From: Blattabacterium cuenoti | GTDB taxonomy: Bacteria; Bacteroidota; Bacteroidia; Flavobacteriales; Blattabacteriaceae | Assembly: GCF_014252375.1 (NCBI RefSeq) | Contig: NZ_CP059221.1 | Coordinates: forward strand, 382,001-446,000 | Direction of reading: 5' to 3' | Length of the DNA: 64,000 nt | Shown: positions 1 to 8,895 of the stretch, piece by piece | Layout of the letters: every line of letters starts with the position of its first letter | Numbering within the stretch: position 1 is the first letter of the stretch | Translations under genes and position numbers: made by a program | Notes under the pieces: model-generated | What the model was told of the DNA's origin: nothing | Database searches by the model: none | The model's input: the letters and a program-made list of their open reading frames with translations, nothing else

Positions 1-992
1 AATTTTAAAAATCCCCATCCAAAGGGAATTATATCTTCATAATTGTTATTATATTTTTTTAATATATTAAAATCTAATGGTCCAAAATAGAAATTGGTAG
101 AAAAATTTAATTCTTTGTTTTTATTATTTTTATTAGAGTTTATAATAGTGTTAATAAAAATTACTTTCAAAAATTTTTTAGAATTAAAATTTTTAGAATA
201 TACATTAATATGTTTTAAATTATTTTTTGGATTAAAAATAGTTGTAAAAAATTGTTGTTTACAGGCTATCCATCTTGGATTATTAATGTTTTTTTCTTCT
301 GAATCTTTTTCAGATAAATTTTCTATAATAAATTTATTTTTATCTATATTGTAATAACTATAATATAATTTTGTATAAGAATTTTCCCAATTTTTATCTT
401 TTTCTACAGGAAAAATACATTGTTCTAAATTTAGAGATACGGTATCGTTTAATGATTTAAATTTTTCTGTTTTAACAGAAAAATTTAAATCATATTGATT
501 ATTTTTTCCTATTTTATATATGTAATATAAAATTTTTCCATTATTATAATGTTTTAAAATAAGTATTATAAAATTTTTATCTTTTTTTAATAAAACGGGT
601 TTGAATAATAAATTATGTGTACTAATATTAGTTCCAAATTTATTATAAAAATTAATTTTATAAAACAAACTATAATTTTTTACTAAGAAAAGATTTTTAA
701 CATTAGAATATTTTTTATAATCATAAGATTTATATTTTTTTAAAAAAACTTCGTTAATTAATCCTCCAATATTGGATATTTTCAATCTTAATACATTATT
801 TTCTAATATAAAAAATTTTTCTTTTGAATTATTTTTTATTCTTAATACATTATATTCTTTTTCATCACTACGTTTTATTATTTTTTTTTCAAAAAAAGGT
901 TTTTTTTCAGAAAAAAATGAAAAAATTATTAAAATCACAATTATAAGAAATAATCCTATTATAAAATTATAATCTGTACTTTTTCCTTTCAT
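1..992 (-). CDS. yidC: Membrane protein insertase YidC, 5' part (cut by window edge)
   Basis: Inserts proteins into the inner membrane with or without SecYEG. Reading from an ATG at 990-992, the frame stays open for about 330 codons to the window edge. It begins with a short charged stretch and one hydrophobic segment (FIIGLFLIIVILIIF, about residues 10-24), then a long beta-rich periplasmic domain. Near the edge it reads FYFGPLDFNILKKY followed by a PFGWG motif, which is the conserved end of the YidC periplasmic domain just before the catalytic membrane domain. The membrane domain lies outside the window. The gene follows pyrG by 7 bases, the usual Bacteroidota order. Identification rests on motif recognition; short plus-strand ORFs here are shadows. 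Confidence 0.9.
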   Translation of the reverse strand, partial: MKGKSTDYNFIIGLFLIIVILIIFSFFSEKKPFFEKKIIKRSDEKEYNVLRIKNNSKEKFFILENNVLRLKISNIGGLINEVFLKKYKSYDYKKYSNVKNLFLVKNYSLFYKINFYNKFGTNISTHNLLFKPVLLKKDKNFIILILKHYNNGKILYYIYKIGKNNQYDLNFSVKTEKFKSLNDTVSLNLEQCIFPVEKDKNWENSYTKLYYSYYNIDKNKFIIENLSEKDSEEKNINNPRWIACKQQFFTTIFNPKNNLKHINVYSKNFNSKKFLKVIFINTIINSNKNNKNKELNFSTNFYFGPLDFNILKKYNNNYEDIIPFGWGFLK

Positions 993-999
993 AAAATTT

Positions 1000-2622
1000 T
1001 TATAACGATTTATATTCTTTAGAAGTTAATACAAAAGAAATAAATAATGGATGAGGATTAATTATTGTACTTTTATATTCTGGATGATATTGAACTCCTA
1101 TGAAAAATATATGATTTTTTAATTCTAATGCTTCAACTAAACCAGTTTCAGGATTTATACCTACAGGTATCATACCAGCTTTGGAAAAAGCATTAAGATA
1201 ATCATTATTAAATTCATATCTATGACGATGTCTTTCTAAAATTTCTTTTTTTCCATAAATAGAAAATAATTTAGATCCTTTTAATAAAACACATTTCCAA
1301 TTTCCTAAACGCATAGTTCCACCCTTATAAGTAATATTTTTTTGTTTTTTCATCAAATTTATAATAGGATAAGAAGTATCAGGATTTGATTCTATAGTTT
1401 CTGCTTCTTTTATTCCCAAAACATTTCTTGCAAATTCTATAGCAGAAATTTGCATACCTAAACATATTCCAAGAAATGGAATTTTATTTTCTCTAGCGTA
1501 TTTAGCAGCTAATATTTTACCTTCTATTCCCCTTTTACCAAATCCTGGGGCAATTAAAATACCTGATATATTACTAAAAATTGATTTAATATTTTTTTCA
1601 TTTATTAAGTCAGAATAAATCCATTTTATTTTAATAAAAATTTCATTTTTTGTTCCTGCATGAATTAATGATTCTATAATAGATTTATAAGAATCATGCA
1701 GTGAGACGTATTTTCCAACTAACGCAATTATAATTTTATATTTAGGATTTTTATACTTCTTTATGAAAGATGTCCATTCTATTAGATGATGATAATTTTT
1801 TTTTTTATTAAAAAATTTTAATTTTAAATAATTTAAAACTATTTTATCAAATTTTTGTAAATATAGTAAATAAGGTATTTCATATACTACTTTAGTATCA
1901 ATTGATTCAATAACATGATCAGGTTTAATATTACAAAATAATGATAATTTATTTCTAATACTATTAGAAATAGTATTCTTTGTCCTACAGACAATAATAT
2001 CAGCTTGTACTCCATTCTCCATTAAGTTTCTAACTGAATGTTGTGTTGGTTTAGTTTTAATTTCATCAATTACCCCACTGTATGGTAATAAAGTTAAATG
2101 AATTACTAATCCATTAAATTTTCCTAATTCCCATTTTAATTGTCTAACTGATTCTATATATGGTAGTATTTCTATATCACCAACTGTACCTCCTATTTCT
2201 ATAATTACTATATCATAATTTTCAGAGTTTCCTAAAATTTTAATACGTCTTTTAATTTCATCAGTAATATGAGGAATAACCTGAACAGTTTTTCCTAAAT
2301 AAACTCCTTTTCTTTCATTATCTATAACTGTTTTATAAATTAATCCTGATGTAATATTATTCTCTTTTGTTGTTTCTTGATCTAAAAATCTTTCATAATG
2401 TCCTAAATCCATATCAGTCTCCGATCCATCTTTAGTAACAAAACATTCTCCATGTTCATAAGGATTTAATGTTCCTGGATCTATATTTAAATAAGGATCT
2501 AATTTTAATAAAGAAATTTTGTATCCTCTAGATTTTAATAACATTCCTAATGAAGCAGAAACAACACCTTTTCCTAAAGATGAAATTACTCCACCTGTAA
2601 TAAAAATATACTTTGTTTCCAT
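1000..2622 (-). CDS. pyrG: CTP synthase
   Basis: Makes CTP from UTP, ATP and glutamine in the cytoplasm, the last step of pyrimidine nucleotide synthesis. The 540-residue protein has the normal length. The N-terminal synthetase domain opens with the P-loop-like GGVISSLGKG (residues 10-19) and contains the EHGECFV and EIGGTVGDIE motifs. The C-terminal glutamine amidotransferase domain carries GICLGMQ with nucleophile Cys387 and a VQYHPE motif near residue 518 holding the catalytic His and Glu. It lies directly upstream of yidC with a 7-base gap and is probably co-transcribed with it. It is divergent from the SRP RNA and clpX. Confidence 0.98.
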   Translation of the reverse strand: METKYIFITGGVISSLGKGVVSASLGMLLKSRGYKISLLKLDPYLNIDPGTLNPYEHGECFVTKDGSETDMDLGHYERFLDQETTKENNITSGLIYKTVIDNERKGVYLGKTVQVIPHITDEIKRRIKILGNSENYDIVIIEIGGTVGDIEILPYIESVRQLKWELGKFNGLVIHLTLLPYSGVIDEIKTKPTQHSVRNLMENGVQADIIVCRTKNTISNSIRNKLSLFCNIKPDHVIESIDTKVVYEIPYLLYLQKFDKIVLNYLKLKFFNKKKNYHHLIEWTSFIKKYKNPKYKIIIALVGKYVSLHDSYKSIIESLIHAGTKNEIFIKIKWIYSDLINEKNIKSIFSNISGILIAPGFGKRGIEGKILAAKYARENKIPFLGICLGMQISAIEFARNVLGIKEAETIESNPDTSYPIINLMKKQKNITYKGGTMRLGNWKCVLLKGSKLFSIYGKKEILERHRHRYEFNNDYLNAFSKAGMIPVGINPETGLVEALELKNHIFFIGVQYHPEYKSTIINPHPLFISFVLTSKEYKSL

Positions 2623-2688
2623 TTACATAACATAAAAAAAATATGTAATTTTTATTAAAAATTTATTAGAAATTTATAATTTTTTTTT

Positions 2689-2696
2689 TATATTTG
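2689..2696 (+). promoter_or_regulatory. Bacteroidota -7 box for SRP RNA (TATATTTG)
   Basis: A perfect match to the Bacteroidota housekeeping -7 element TAnnTTTG lies 8 bases before the first base of the SRP RNA, which is the expected distance to a start site. No clear -33 TTTG element is visible upstream; that DNA is almost pure A and T. Confidence 0.6.
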
Positions 2697-2704
2697 CCAA
2701 ATTT

Positions 2705-2804
2705 AGGGCAAGTCCTACACAATCAGCTCCCTATTATCTCCCAGGATGGGAACATAGCAAGAGTAAATAAGGTTGTAGCGATGTGATGTAGAATAGCTTG
2801 CCCT
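2705..2804 (+). ncRNA. ffs: Signal recognition particle RNA, small bacterial type
   Basis: About 100 nt forming one long hairpin. The ends pair perfectly (AGGGCAAG at 2705-2712 with CTTGCCCT at 2797-2804). The distal part contains CCAGGATGGGAACATAGCAA, the domain IV signature with the GGAA tetraloop and AGCA internal loop that bind Ffh. This stretch is strikingly GC-richer than its surroundings, as expected for a structural RNA in an AT-biased genome. It guides Ffh-bound ribosomes to FtsY and the translocon. It sits between divergent pyrG and clpX, 21 bases before the clpX start, so clpX may be read from the same promoter. Confidence 0.92.
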
Positions 2805-2825
2805 ATTTTATTTATATTATAAAAT

Positions 2826-4061
2826 ATGGATAATTCATTAAAATGTACATTTTGTGGAAGAAAAAAAGAAGATATATCAATATTGATATCAGGGATAAAA
2901 GCTCATATATGTGATTATTGTATAGAAAAGAGTTATTCAATAATACATAATCATAATAATAATAATGAAAATATAGGTAAAATAAAAAAAATTAATAAAA
3001 AATTTAATGAAAAAGAAAATGAATTATCATTAATAAATCCAAAAAAAATTAAAAAATTTTTAGATCAATACATTATAGGACAGAATGAAACAAAAAAAAT
3101 AATATCTGTTTCTATTTATAATCATTATAAAAGAATAAAAAATAATTTTAATTACGAAATAGAAAATTCAAATTATATAGAAATAGAAAAATCAAATATA
3201 TTATTAATTGGAAATACAGGAACAGGAAAAACTTTATTAGCAAAAAGTATAGCAAAATTATTGAATGTACCTTTTACAATAGCTGATGCTACCTCTTTAA
3301 CTGAAGCTGGATACGTTGGAGAAGATGTTGAATCTATTTTAACTAGATTATTGCAATCTTCAAATTATAATATTAATACTGCAGAAAAAGGAATAGTGTT
3401 TATAGATGAAATAGATAAAATTTCAAAAAAAAGTAATAATCCTTCTATAACTAGAGATGTGTCTGGAGAAGGAGTTCAACAAGCATTATTAAAAATATTA
3501 GAAGGAACTGTTGTTAATGTTCCACCCCAGGGAGGAAGAAAACATCCAGATCAAAAAATGATTCCAATAAATACAGAAAATATATTATTCATTGCTGGTG
3601 GTACTTTTAATGGAATTAATAAAATTATTAAAGAAAGAAAAAATTCTTTTTCTATAGGATTTAAAAAAATAGTAAAAAAAAATAATATTTTAAAAAACGT
3701 TATTCCATCAGATTTGAAAAAATTTGGATTAATACCTGAATTAATTGGTAGATTTCCAATAATAACACGTTTAGATCCGTTAGATAAAAATATATTAAAA
3801 AAAATATTAATAAATCCTAAAAATTCTATAATTAAACAATATGAAAAATTATTTAATTTAGATAAAATAAATTTAAATATAACAGATGAAGCATTAGATA
3901 TTATTGCAGATAAAACTTTTAAATCAAAATTAGGGGCAAGAGGATTAAGAATGTTTTGTGAAATAATATTTTTAGATTACATGTTTAGTATTGAAGAAAT
4001 AGAAAACAAATTAGATATTAATAAAAAAATTGTTATGAAAAAATTGTCTTCTTATTTATAA
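2826..4061 (+). CDS. clpX: ClpX, ATPase subunit of ClpXP protease
   Basis: Unfolds tagged substrates and feeds them to ClpP. The 411-residue protein has the N-terminal zinc-binding domain with four cysteines (7, 10, 29, 32), Walker A GNTGTGKT (about 129-136), the GYVG pore loop, Walker [10 protein letters not shown], and the IGF loop (in FSIGFKK) that docks on ClpP. A ClpP partner must therefore be encoded elsewhere. The linker between the zinc finger and the AAA+ domain is Asn/Lys-rich, reflecting AT bias. The 3' end overlaps the 3' end of convergent obg by 29 bases, leaving no room for a terminator. Confidence 0.98.
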   Translation: MDNSLKCTFCGRKKEDISILISGIKAHICDYCIEKSYSIIHNHNNNNENIGKIKKINKKFNEKENELSLINPKKIKKFLDQYIIGQNETKKIISVSIYNHYKRIKNNFNYEIENSNYIEIEKSNILLIGNTGTGKTLLAKSIAKLLNVPFTIADATSLTEAGYVGEDVESILTRLLQSSNYNINTAEKGIVFIDEIDKISKKSNNPSITRDVSGEGVQQALLKILEGTVVNVPPQGGRKHPDQKMIPINTENILFIAGGTFNGINKIIKERKNSFSIGFKKIVKKNNILKNVIPSDLKKFGLIPELIGRFPIITRLDPLDKNILKKILINPKNSIIKQYEKLFNLDKINLNITDEALDIIADKTFKSKLGARGLRMFCEIIFLDYMFSIEEIENKLDINKKIVMKKLSSYL

Positions 4062-5040
4062 GAATATTAAAAATTTTTTTTAATAAATTATTTATTTCAT
4101 TTTTATTTTTATAAGATATAAAAGTTATATTTTCTTTAATGTTTAAAAACTCATTTAATATCCTTTTTTTATCACAATCTTTTATTATATCTGATTTAGA
4201 AGCAACTAATAATCTTTTTTTCTTTAATAATTCAGGATTGAATTTTTTTAATTCATTTAATAGTATTAAATATTGTTTTTTTTCATTTTTTTCTTCTGAA
4301 AAAATTAAAAATAATAATATATAATTACGTTCTATATGTCTTAAAAAATTATGACCTAAACCTTTTCCATGAGATGCATTTTCTATAATACCAGGTATAT
4401 CAGCTATTACTATAGATTTAAAATTAAAATTTAAAATTCCTACATAAGGAATCTTATTTGTAAATGGATAATTACCTACTTTTGTTTTTGCTTTTGTTAT
4501 AGTAGCAAGAAGAGTAGACTTTCCTACATTAGGAAATCCTATTATTCCTACATCTGCTAATACTTTTAATTCTAAATTAATCCATTTACCTTTTGTTTTT
4601 ACCCCATTTTTTGAATTAAAATTAAGTATTTTATTTTTTTTATTTCCAAAAGATGCATTTCCTTTTCCACCTATACCTCCTGATAGTAACATTTTTTTTT
4701 CCATATTTTTATTAACTTCCATTATTAAATTTCCGTTACAATCTCTAACTATAGTTCCTAATGGGACTTCTATTAAGATATTTTTACCATTTGATCCTGT
4801 TCTATTATTTTTTCCACCAGATTTTCCTGGATTAGCGATCCAATGTTTTTTATATCTCAAATGAATAAATGTACAAATATTAGAATTTCCTTGAATAAAA
4901 ATATTACCTCCATTTCCACCAGATCCTCCATCAGGATAACTTTTAAATATATATTTTCCTTTACGAAAACATATCATACCTGATCCACCATCTCCACTTT
5001 TACAAAAAATTTTTATAGAATCCACAAAATTATTTTTCAT
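4033..5040 (-). CDS. obg: Obg/CgtA GTPase
   Basis: GTPase involved in late assembly of the large ribosomal subunit. The 335-residue protein begins with the glycine-rich Obg fold (many GG and GGxGG turns in residues 1-155), followed by the GTPase domain with G1 GFPNVGKS (about residue 168), the switch II motif DIPGII, and an SKSD motif in the NKxD position. A C-terminal extension is absent, as in most Bacteroidota. Its start overlaps the end of adk by 11 bases, so adk-obg is an operon. Its end overlaps clpX by 29 bases in the opposite direction. Confidence 0.96.
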   Translation of the reverse strand: MKNNFVDSIKIFCKSGDGGSGMICFRKGKYIFKSYPDGGSGGNGGNIFIQGNSNICTFIHLRYKKHWIANPGKSGGKNNRTGSNGKNILIEVPLGTIVRDCNGNLIMEVNKNMEKKMLLSGGIGGKGNASFGNKKNKILNFNSKNGVKTKGKWINLELKVLADVGIIGFPNVGKSTLLATITKAKTKVGNYPFTNKIPYVGILNFNFKSIVIADIPGIIENASHGKGLGHNFLRHIERNYILLFLIFSEEKNEKKQYLILLNELKKFNPELLKKKRLLVASKSDIIKDCDKKRILNEFLNIKENITFISYKNKNEINNLLKKIFNILINKKTIFS

Positions 5041-5635
5041 AAAAAAAATTTTTTTTGCATAAAATATTTTTTATATTTTTTTCTATAAATAAAGATATTT
5101 CATTTATAGAATAGTTTCCTTCTAATTTAATAATTATTTTTTCCCATTTTTTATCTTTCCAAATCAAAGATGTATTTTCATTATATTCTTTTATTCTTTC
5201 TTTTATAACTGTTGTATTTATATCATCATATCTTCCACTTATTTTGCTTCTATTTAATAATCTATTAATTATTATATTTTCTTTAATTAAAAAAAAGAAA
5301 ATTATATTCAATTTTCCAATTGAAAATTTATTTAAAATATTTTCTAAAGAAAATATTTGATTTTTTGTTCTAGGATAACCATCGTAAATAATTCCTTTAG
5401 CTTTAAAAAATTTTTTTATTTCATTATCTACTATACTTGTGGTAAGTATATCAGGAACTAATTTTCCATTATTTATATATTTATTTACAATCTTTCCTAT
5501 TTTAGTATTATTTTTTATATGATTTCTAAATATTAATCCAGTTGATAAATGAATATATCCAAATTTTTTTTTTATAATTCTAGCTTGAGTACCTTTACCA
5601 CATCCAGGTGGTCCAAGCAATATAATATGTATCAT
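5030..5635 (-). CDS. adk: Adenylate kinase
   Basis: Interconverts ATP, AMP and ADP. The P-loop GPPGCGKGTQA lies at residues 8-18 and the DGYPRTKNQ motif of the AMP-binding region is present. The LID segment (NRSKISGRYDD) is the short zinc-free form. Length is 201 residues, slightly longer than typical short-LID enzymes because of a Lys/Asn-rich tail. Upstream partner of obg with an 11-base overlap. It has its own 60-base gap before the lipoamide-dehydrogenase-like gene. Confidence 0.96.
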   Translation of the reverse strand: MIHIILLGPPGCGKGTQARIIKKKFGYIHLSTGLIFRNHIKNNTKIGKIVNKYINNGKLVPDILTTSIVDNEIKKFFKAKGIIYDGYPRTKNQIFSLENILNKFSIGKLNIIFFFLIKENIIINRLLNRSKISGRYDDINTTVIKERIKEYNENTSLIWKDKKWEKIIIKLEGNYSINEISLFIEKNIKNILCKKNFFYEK

Positions 5636-5695
5636 ACAAGATAAATTATGTTACTAATTTTAACAATTTAATTTATTAAAAAAATTATTCTAAAT

Positions 5696-7081
5696 TTATA
5701 AATAAATAGATTTTTTGTATGCAAATGATACTGATTCTAAAATGGATTCACTTAATGATGGATAAGGATAAATTCCATTTAATATTTCATAGGCTGTAGC
5801 TTCTAATTTTCTAGCAATCATAATCTCTGTTATTAAATTTATAACATTTTTTCCTATTATATGACATCCTAATAATTCGTCATATTTAGAATCAAAAATC
5901 ATTTTTATAAATCCATCTTTACTTTCATTAATCATTGAACTATTTAGTAAACTAAATGGTATTTTAGATATTTTTGTATGATATTTTCTTTTTTTAGATT
6001 CTTCTTCAGTAAAACCTATATACGCTATTTCTGGAATAGAAAATATACATTTTGGTATATTATTATAATCAATTTTTTGAGAATCTATTCCTTTTATATT
6101 TTCTACACAAGAAATTCCTTCTTTTGAGGCTATAGAAGCTAAAGATGGTGTATTTATTACGCTTCCAATAGCATAATATCCAGGTATATTAGTTCGATAA
6201 TTTTCATTTACTACGATAAATTTATTTTCAACTTGAATTCCTAATTCTTCTAATCCAATAGAATCAGTATTAGGTACTGTGTCTAATAAAAGTACCATAT
6301 CTGTTTCAATAGAAAATTTTTTATTATTATTTTTAATTTTTAAAATTATTTTACCGTTTTTTTTTTCAAATTTTTCTATAAAAGAATATTCATAAATTTT
6401 TATTCCTATATTTTTTAAATAATGTTTTAAATAACATGATACATCATTATCTCCATCTGTAAAAAAATTATTATTATCTATAATAGAAATTTTTGTTCCC
6501 ATATAATAATAATAAGAGGCAAATTCTATGGCATTATGATCACTTCCAATTATAACTATTTCTTTAGGTTTTTTATTTAATTTAATTGCTTCTTTATAAT
6601 TTATAAAATTTTTTTCATCATATAATTTACTAGACTTAGATCCAGTAGAGATAATAATATTTGAAGCAGTACATTCTAATATAGAATTATTTTTTTGAAA
6701 AATTTCTATTTTTTTTCCTTTTTTAAGTTTTGCATTTCCATATATAACATTTATTTTATTTTTTTTTATGGAAAAAAAAATATTTTCTTTTATTTTATTA
6801 GAAATTTTATTACCCTCTAAAAAAATTTTATAAAAATCAATATTAATTTTTTTATAATCAATTCCTAATAAATATTTATTATCTTTAAATAATTGAAAAA
6901 TCTTTATTTTATTCAAAAAATATTTTAATAAACATTCGTAATTAAAATAAAATCCTCCAATAAATTCTTTCTCTATCAAAGCAGTTCTCATTCCTAATTG
7001 AGATGAACGTATAGATGCTGAATATCCAGCGGATCCACTACCTAAAATTATAATATCAAAATTCATAGATGTTCTACTCAT
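5696..7081 (-). CDS. lpd: Lipoamide dehydrogenase homologue with degenerate active site
   Basis: Clear dihydrolipoamide dehydrogenase (E3) homologue of normal length (461 residues) with FAD, NAD, central and interface domains in order. The N-terminal FAD motif GSGSAG (14-19) survives. The redox pair is broken: the usual GGxCLNxGCIPSK reads GGFYFNYECLLK, so the first Cys is Tyr45 and only Cys50 remains. The NAD-binding GGGxIG is GSDHNA (179-184). The GRxPN motif is DTVPN (267-271). The FAD-binding GD is GS (306-307). The C-terminal HxHPTxxE is YPYPSLSE (438-445), replacing the catalytic His by Tyr440 while Glu445 remains. No stop or frameshift interrupts it. Canonical E3 activity is very unlikely. 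It may be a structural remnant, a repurposed flavoprotein or an early pseudogene; an active copy would be expected elsewhere. Confidence 0.85.
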   Translation of the reverse strand: MSRTSMNFDIIILGSGSAGYSASIRSSQLGMRTALIEKEFIGGFYFNYECLLKYFLNKIKIFQLFKDNKYLLGIDYKKINIDFYKIFLEGNKISNKIKENIFFSIKKNKINVIYGNAKLKKGKKIEIFQKNNSILECTASNIIISTGSKSSKLYDEKNFINYKEAIKLNKKPKEIVIIGSDHNAIEFASYYYYMGTKISIIDNNNFFTDGDNDVSCYLKHYLKNIGIKIYEYSFIEKFEKKNGKIILKIKNNNKKFSIETDMVLLLDTVPNTDSIGLEELGIQVENKFIVVNENYRTNIPGYYAIGSVINTPSLASIASKEGISCVENIKGIDSQKIDYNNIPKCIFSIPEIAYIGFTEEESKKRKYHTKISKIPFSLLNSSMINESKDGFIKMIFDSKYDELLGCHIIGKNVINLITEIMIARKLEATAYEILNGIYPYPSLSESILESVSFAYKKSIYL

Positions 7082-7168
7082 AAAATATAAAATTCTAAAT
7101 TAGAAAATTATTAATTTTTTTTTAAAAATAAAATAATTATAACTTTATAAAATAATAATGAAATAATT

Positions 7169-7834
7169 ATGAAATTTTTTTTAGATACGGCTAATTTAGA
7201 AGAAATAAAAAAAATAAAATCTATTGGAATGCTTGATGGAATAACTACTAATCCTTCATTAATTTCTAAAGAAAATATTTATAACGAAAATGACGTTAAA
7301 AAACATTATATATCTATATGCAAACTATTAGATGAAGGAAAATATTTAAGTGTTGAAGTTATTAGCACTGATTATCATAATATTATTAATGAAGCAAAAA
7401 AATTATCTATTTTAGATCCAAATAAAATAGTTATAAAAGTTCCTATGACAATAGATGGAATAAAATCTATTCAATTTTTTTCAAAAAAAAAAATTAAAAC
7501 TAATTGTACTCTTATATTTTCTGTAGGTCAAGCGCTTTTAGCAGCTAAATCTGGAGCTTATTATATTTCTCCTTTTTTAGGTAGACTAGACGATATATCA
7601 TATAATGGATTAAAATTAATAGAAGAAATAAAAAAAGTTTTTTTTAATTTTAATTTTAAAACAAAAATATTAGCTGCATCTATAAGAAATCCAATACATA
7701 TAATAGAATGTGCAAAAATTGGAATTCATGCAATTACAACACCTATTAATACAATATATTCATTATTTAACCATCCAATGACTAATATTGGATTAAATAA
7801 ATTTTTAGAAGATTATAAAAAAAAAATAAAATAA
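7169..7834 (+). CDS. tal: Transaldolase / fructose-6-phosphate aldolase family
   Basis: Class I aldolase of the small TalC/Fsa type acting in the non-oxidative pentose phosphate pathway. The 221-residue protein begins with the family signature FLDTANLEEIKK and DGITTNPSL. The Schiff-base lysine is Lys90 in VIKVPMT. The size excludes the long TalB type. Whether it acts as transaldolase or as aldolase cannot be decided by eye. It is divergent from the lpd-like gene and convergent with rpoZ, from which only 2 bases separate it. Confidence 0.93.
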   Translation: MKFFLDTANLEEIKKIKSIGMLDGITTNPSLISKENIYNENDVKKHYISICKLLDEGKYLSVEVISTDYHNIINEAKKLSILDPNKIVIKVPMTIDGIKSIQFFSKKKIKTNCTLIFSVGQALLAAKSGAYYISPFLGRLDDISYNGLKLIEEIKKVFFNFNFKTKILAASIRNPIHIIECAKIGIHAITTPINTIYSLFNHPMTNIGLNKFLEDYKKKIK

Positions 7835-7836
7835 TA

Positions 7837-8163
7837 TTATAATTTTATTTTTTTATCTATTAAACATTGAATAGATATAGATGTAGATTTAGGTAATCCT
7901 TCATAAAATTTAGATAACTCTATTTGTTCTCTATTTTCAAAAATTTCTTCTAGATTGTTATTTTTATTTGTTATATTAAATTCTTCTAATCTTTTATCTA
8001 AATCATATTTTATTTTTTCGTTTATTTTTTTACATACATTATTTAATATACATATAGTATGATATATATTTTTTCCTGATATATTTTCCAATAATGATCT
8101 ATCAACTGTTACAGTATTAGATGGAACATTATTTATTATATATTCTATATCTAATTCTTTCAT
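7837..8163 (-). CDS. rpoZ: RNA polymerase omega subunit, Bacteroidota type
   Basis: Small RNA polymerase subunit that helps assemble the beta' subunit. The 108-residue protein shows the Bacteroidota RpoZ/Rpb6-like pattern: an N-terminal SNTVTVDRSLLE segment, a helical middle, and the C-terminal LEEIFENREQIELSKFYEGLPK motif shared by this family. It overlaps the end of bamD by 4 bases, the usual neighbour in Flavobacteriia. coaBC, which normally follows, is missing here; transcription runs straight into the convergent tal gene. Confidence 0.85.
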   Translation of the reverse strand: MKELDIEYIINNVPSNTVTVDRSLLENISGKNIYHTICILNNVCKKINEKIKYDLDKRLEEFNITNKNNNLEEIFENREQIELSKFYEGLPKSTSISIQCLIDKKIKL

Positions 8164-8888
8164 TTTTTTATATTATGTAATATTTTTTTAAGATTAATTA
8201 CATTATTTGATTTAGGAAATTGTTTTATATATTTATTATAATAGCTATAAAAATATTTTTTTTGATTTAAATTATAATTACACATACATATCTTATATAA
8301 AACATCCTCTATATAATTACTATATGGATAATTTTTTAAAAAATCTTCAAAATAAAAAATAGCAACTCTATATTGTCTCATAGTAAAAAATGAATTAGAT
8401 ACATCATAATTTTTTTTCTCTAACATAGAATCTAGATTATCTAAAAGCGTATATGCTTCATTAATATTATTGTCATTAGGATTTTTTTCTATAAATTTAA
8501 CTAAATTTTTAACAGAAATATTAACTGATCTAGGATCAAAATCACTTTCTATAGAATATAAATAATAATACTTTCCATTATAAAATAATGGATTAACTTT
8601 ATTTTCAATATCTTTTTCTTTATTTTTTTTTGATGATAGACTAGACATACTAATAGTATAAGTACTATCAATATTTCCTAAAAATATTTTTTTTAATTTA
8701 TCATAGAAAAAATGAATTATTTGTTTAAAACAAGTTTTTTTTAAATTTATATTTTTTTTTAAACAAGGATAATTATAAATAATATTTTTATAATTTTCTT
8801 CTATTATATCTTTGTAATAATATAAATTATTTTCCACTTGTATTGGAATTAAAATTGTACTTACCAACAAAAAAAATTTTGCGTTCAA
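8160..8888 (-). CDS. bamD: Outer-membrane assembly factor BamD-like protein
   Basis: Tetratricopeptide component of the BAM complex that folds outer-membrane proteins. The C-terminal half matches Bacteroidota BamD: paired helices with KNLVKFIEKNPND, MLEKKNYDVSNSFF and YRVAIFYFEDFLKNYPYSNY. The N-terminal half has diverged. The position next to rpoZ supports the call. No ATG is available. I chose TTG at 8886-8888, 8 bases after the ferritin stop, which puts a hydrophobic signal (FFLLVSTILIPIQV) at the N-terminus; another TTG at 8922-8924 would overlap ferritin by 29 bases. The lipobox cysteine expected after the signal is absent, so lipid anchoring seems lost. Confidence 0.78.
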   Translation of the reverse strand: MNAKFFLLVSTILIPIQVENNLYYYKDIIEENYKNIIYNYPCLKKNINLKKTCFKQIIHFFYDKLKKIFLGNIDSTYTISMSSLSSKKNKEKDIENKVNPLFYNGKYYYLYSIESDFDPRSVNISVKNLVKFIEKNPNDNNINEAYTLLDNLDSMLEKKNYDVSNSFFTMRQYRVAIFYFEDFLKNYPYSNYIEDVLYKICMCNYNLNQKKYFYSYYNKYIKQFPKSNNVINLKKILHNIKK

Positions 8889-8895
8889 AATTTTA

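Noticed and set aside
94-972. Plus-strand ORFs at 94-354 and 772-972
   Set aside because: They lie antisense to the yidC reading frame, which shows recognisable YidC motifs; they have no recognisable domains and are low-complexity Phe/Leu/Ile strings.
2690-2715. Sigma-54 site on the minus strand before pyrG (TTTGGCA)
   Set aside because: No GC dinucleotide follows 12 bases downstream of the GG.
2705-2804. tmRNA or 6S RNA instead of SRP RNA
   Set aside because: Length about 100 nt, full-length end pairing and the GGAA/AGCA domain IV signature fit SRP RNA; there is no tag ORF or tRNA-like end.
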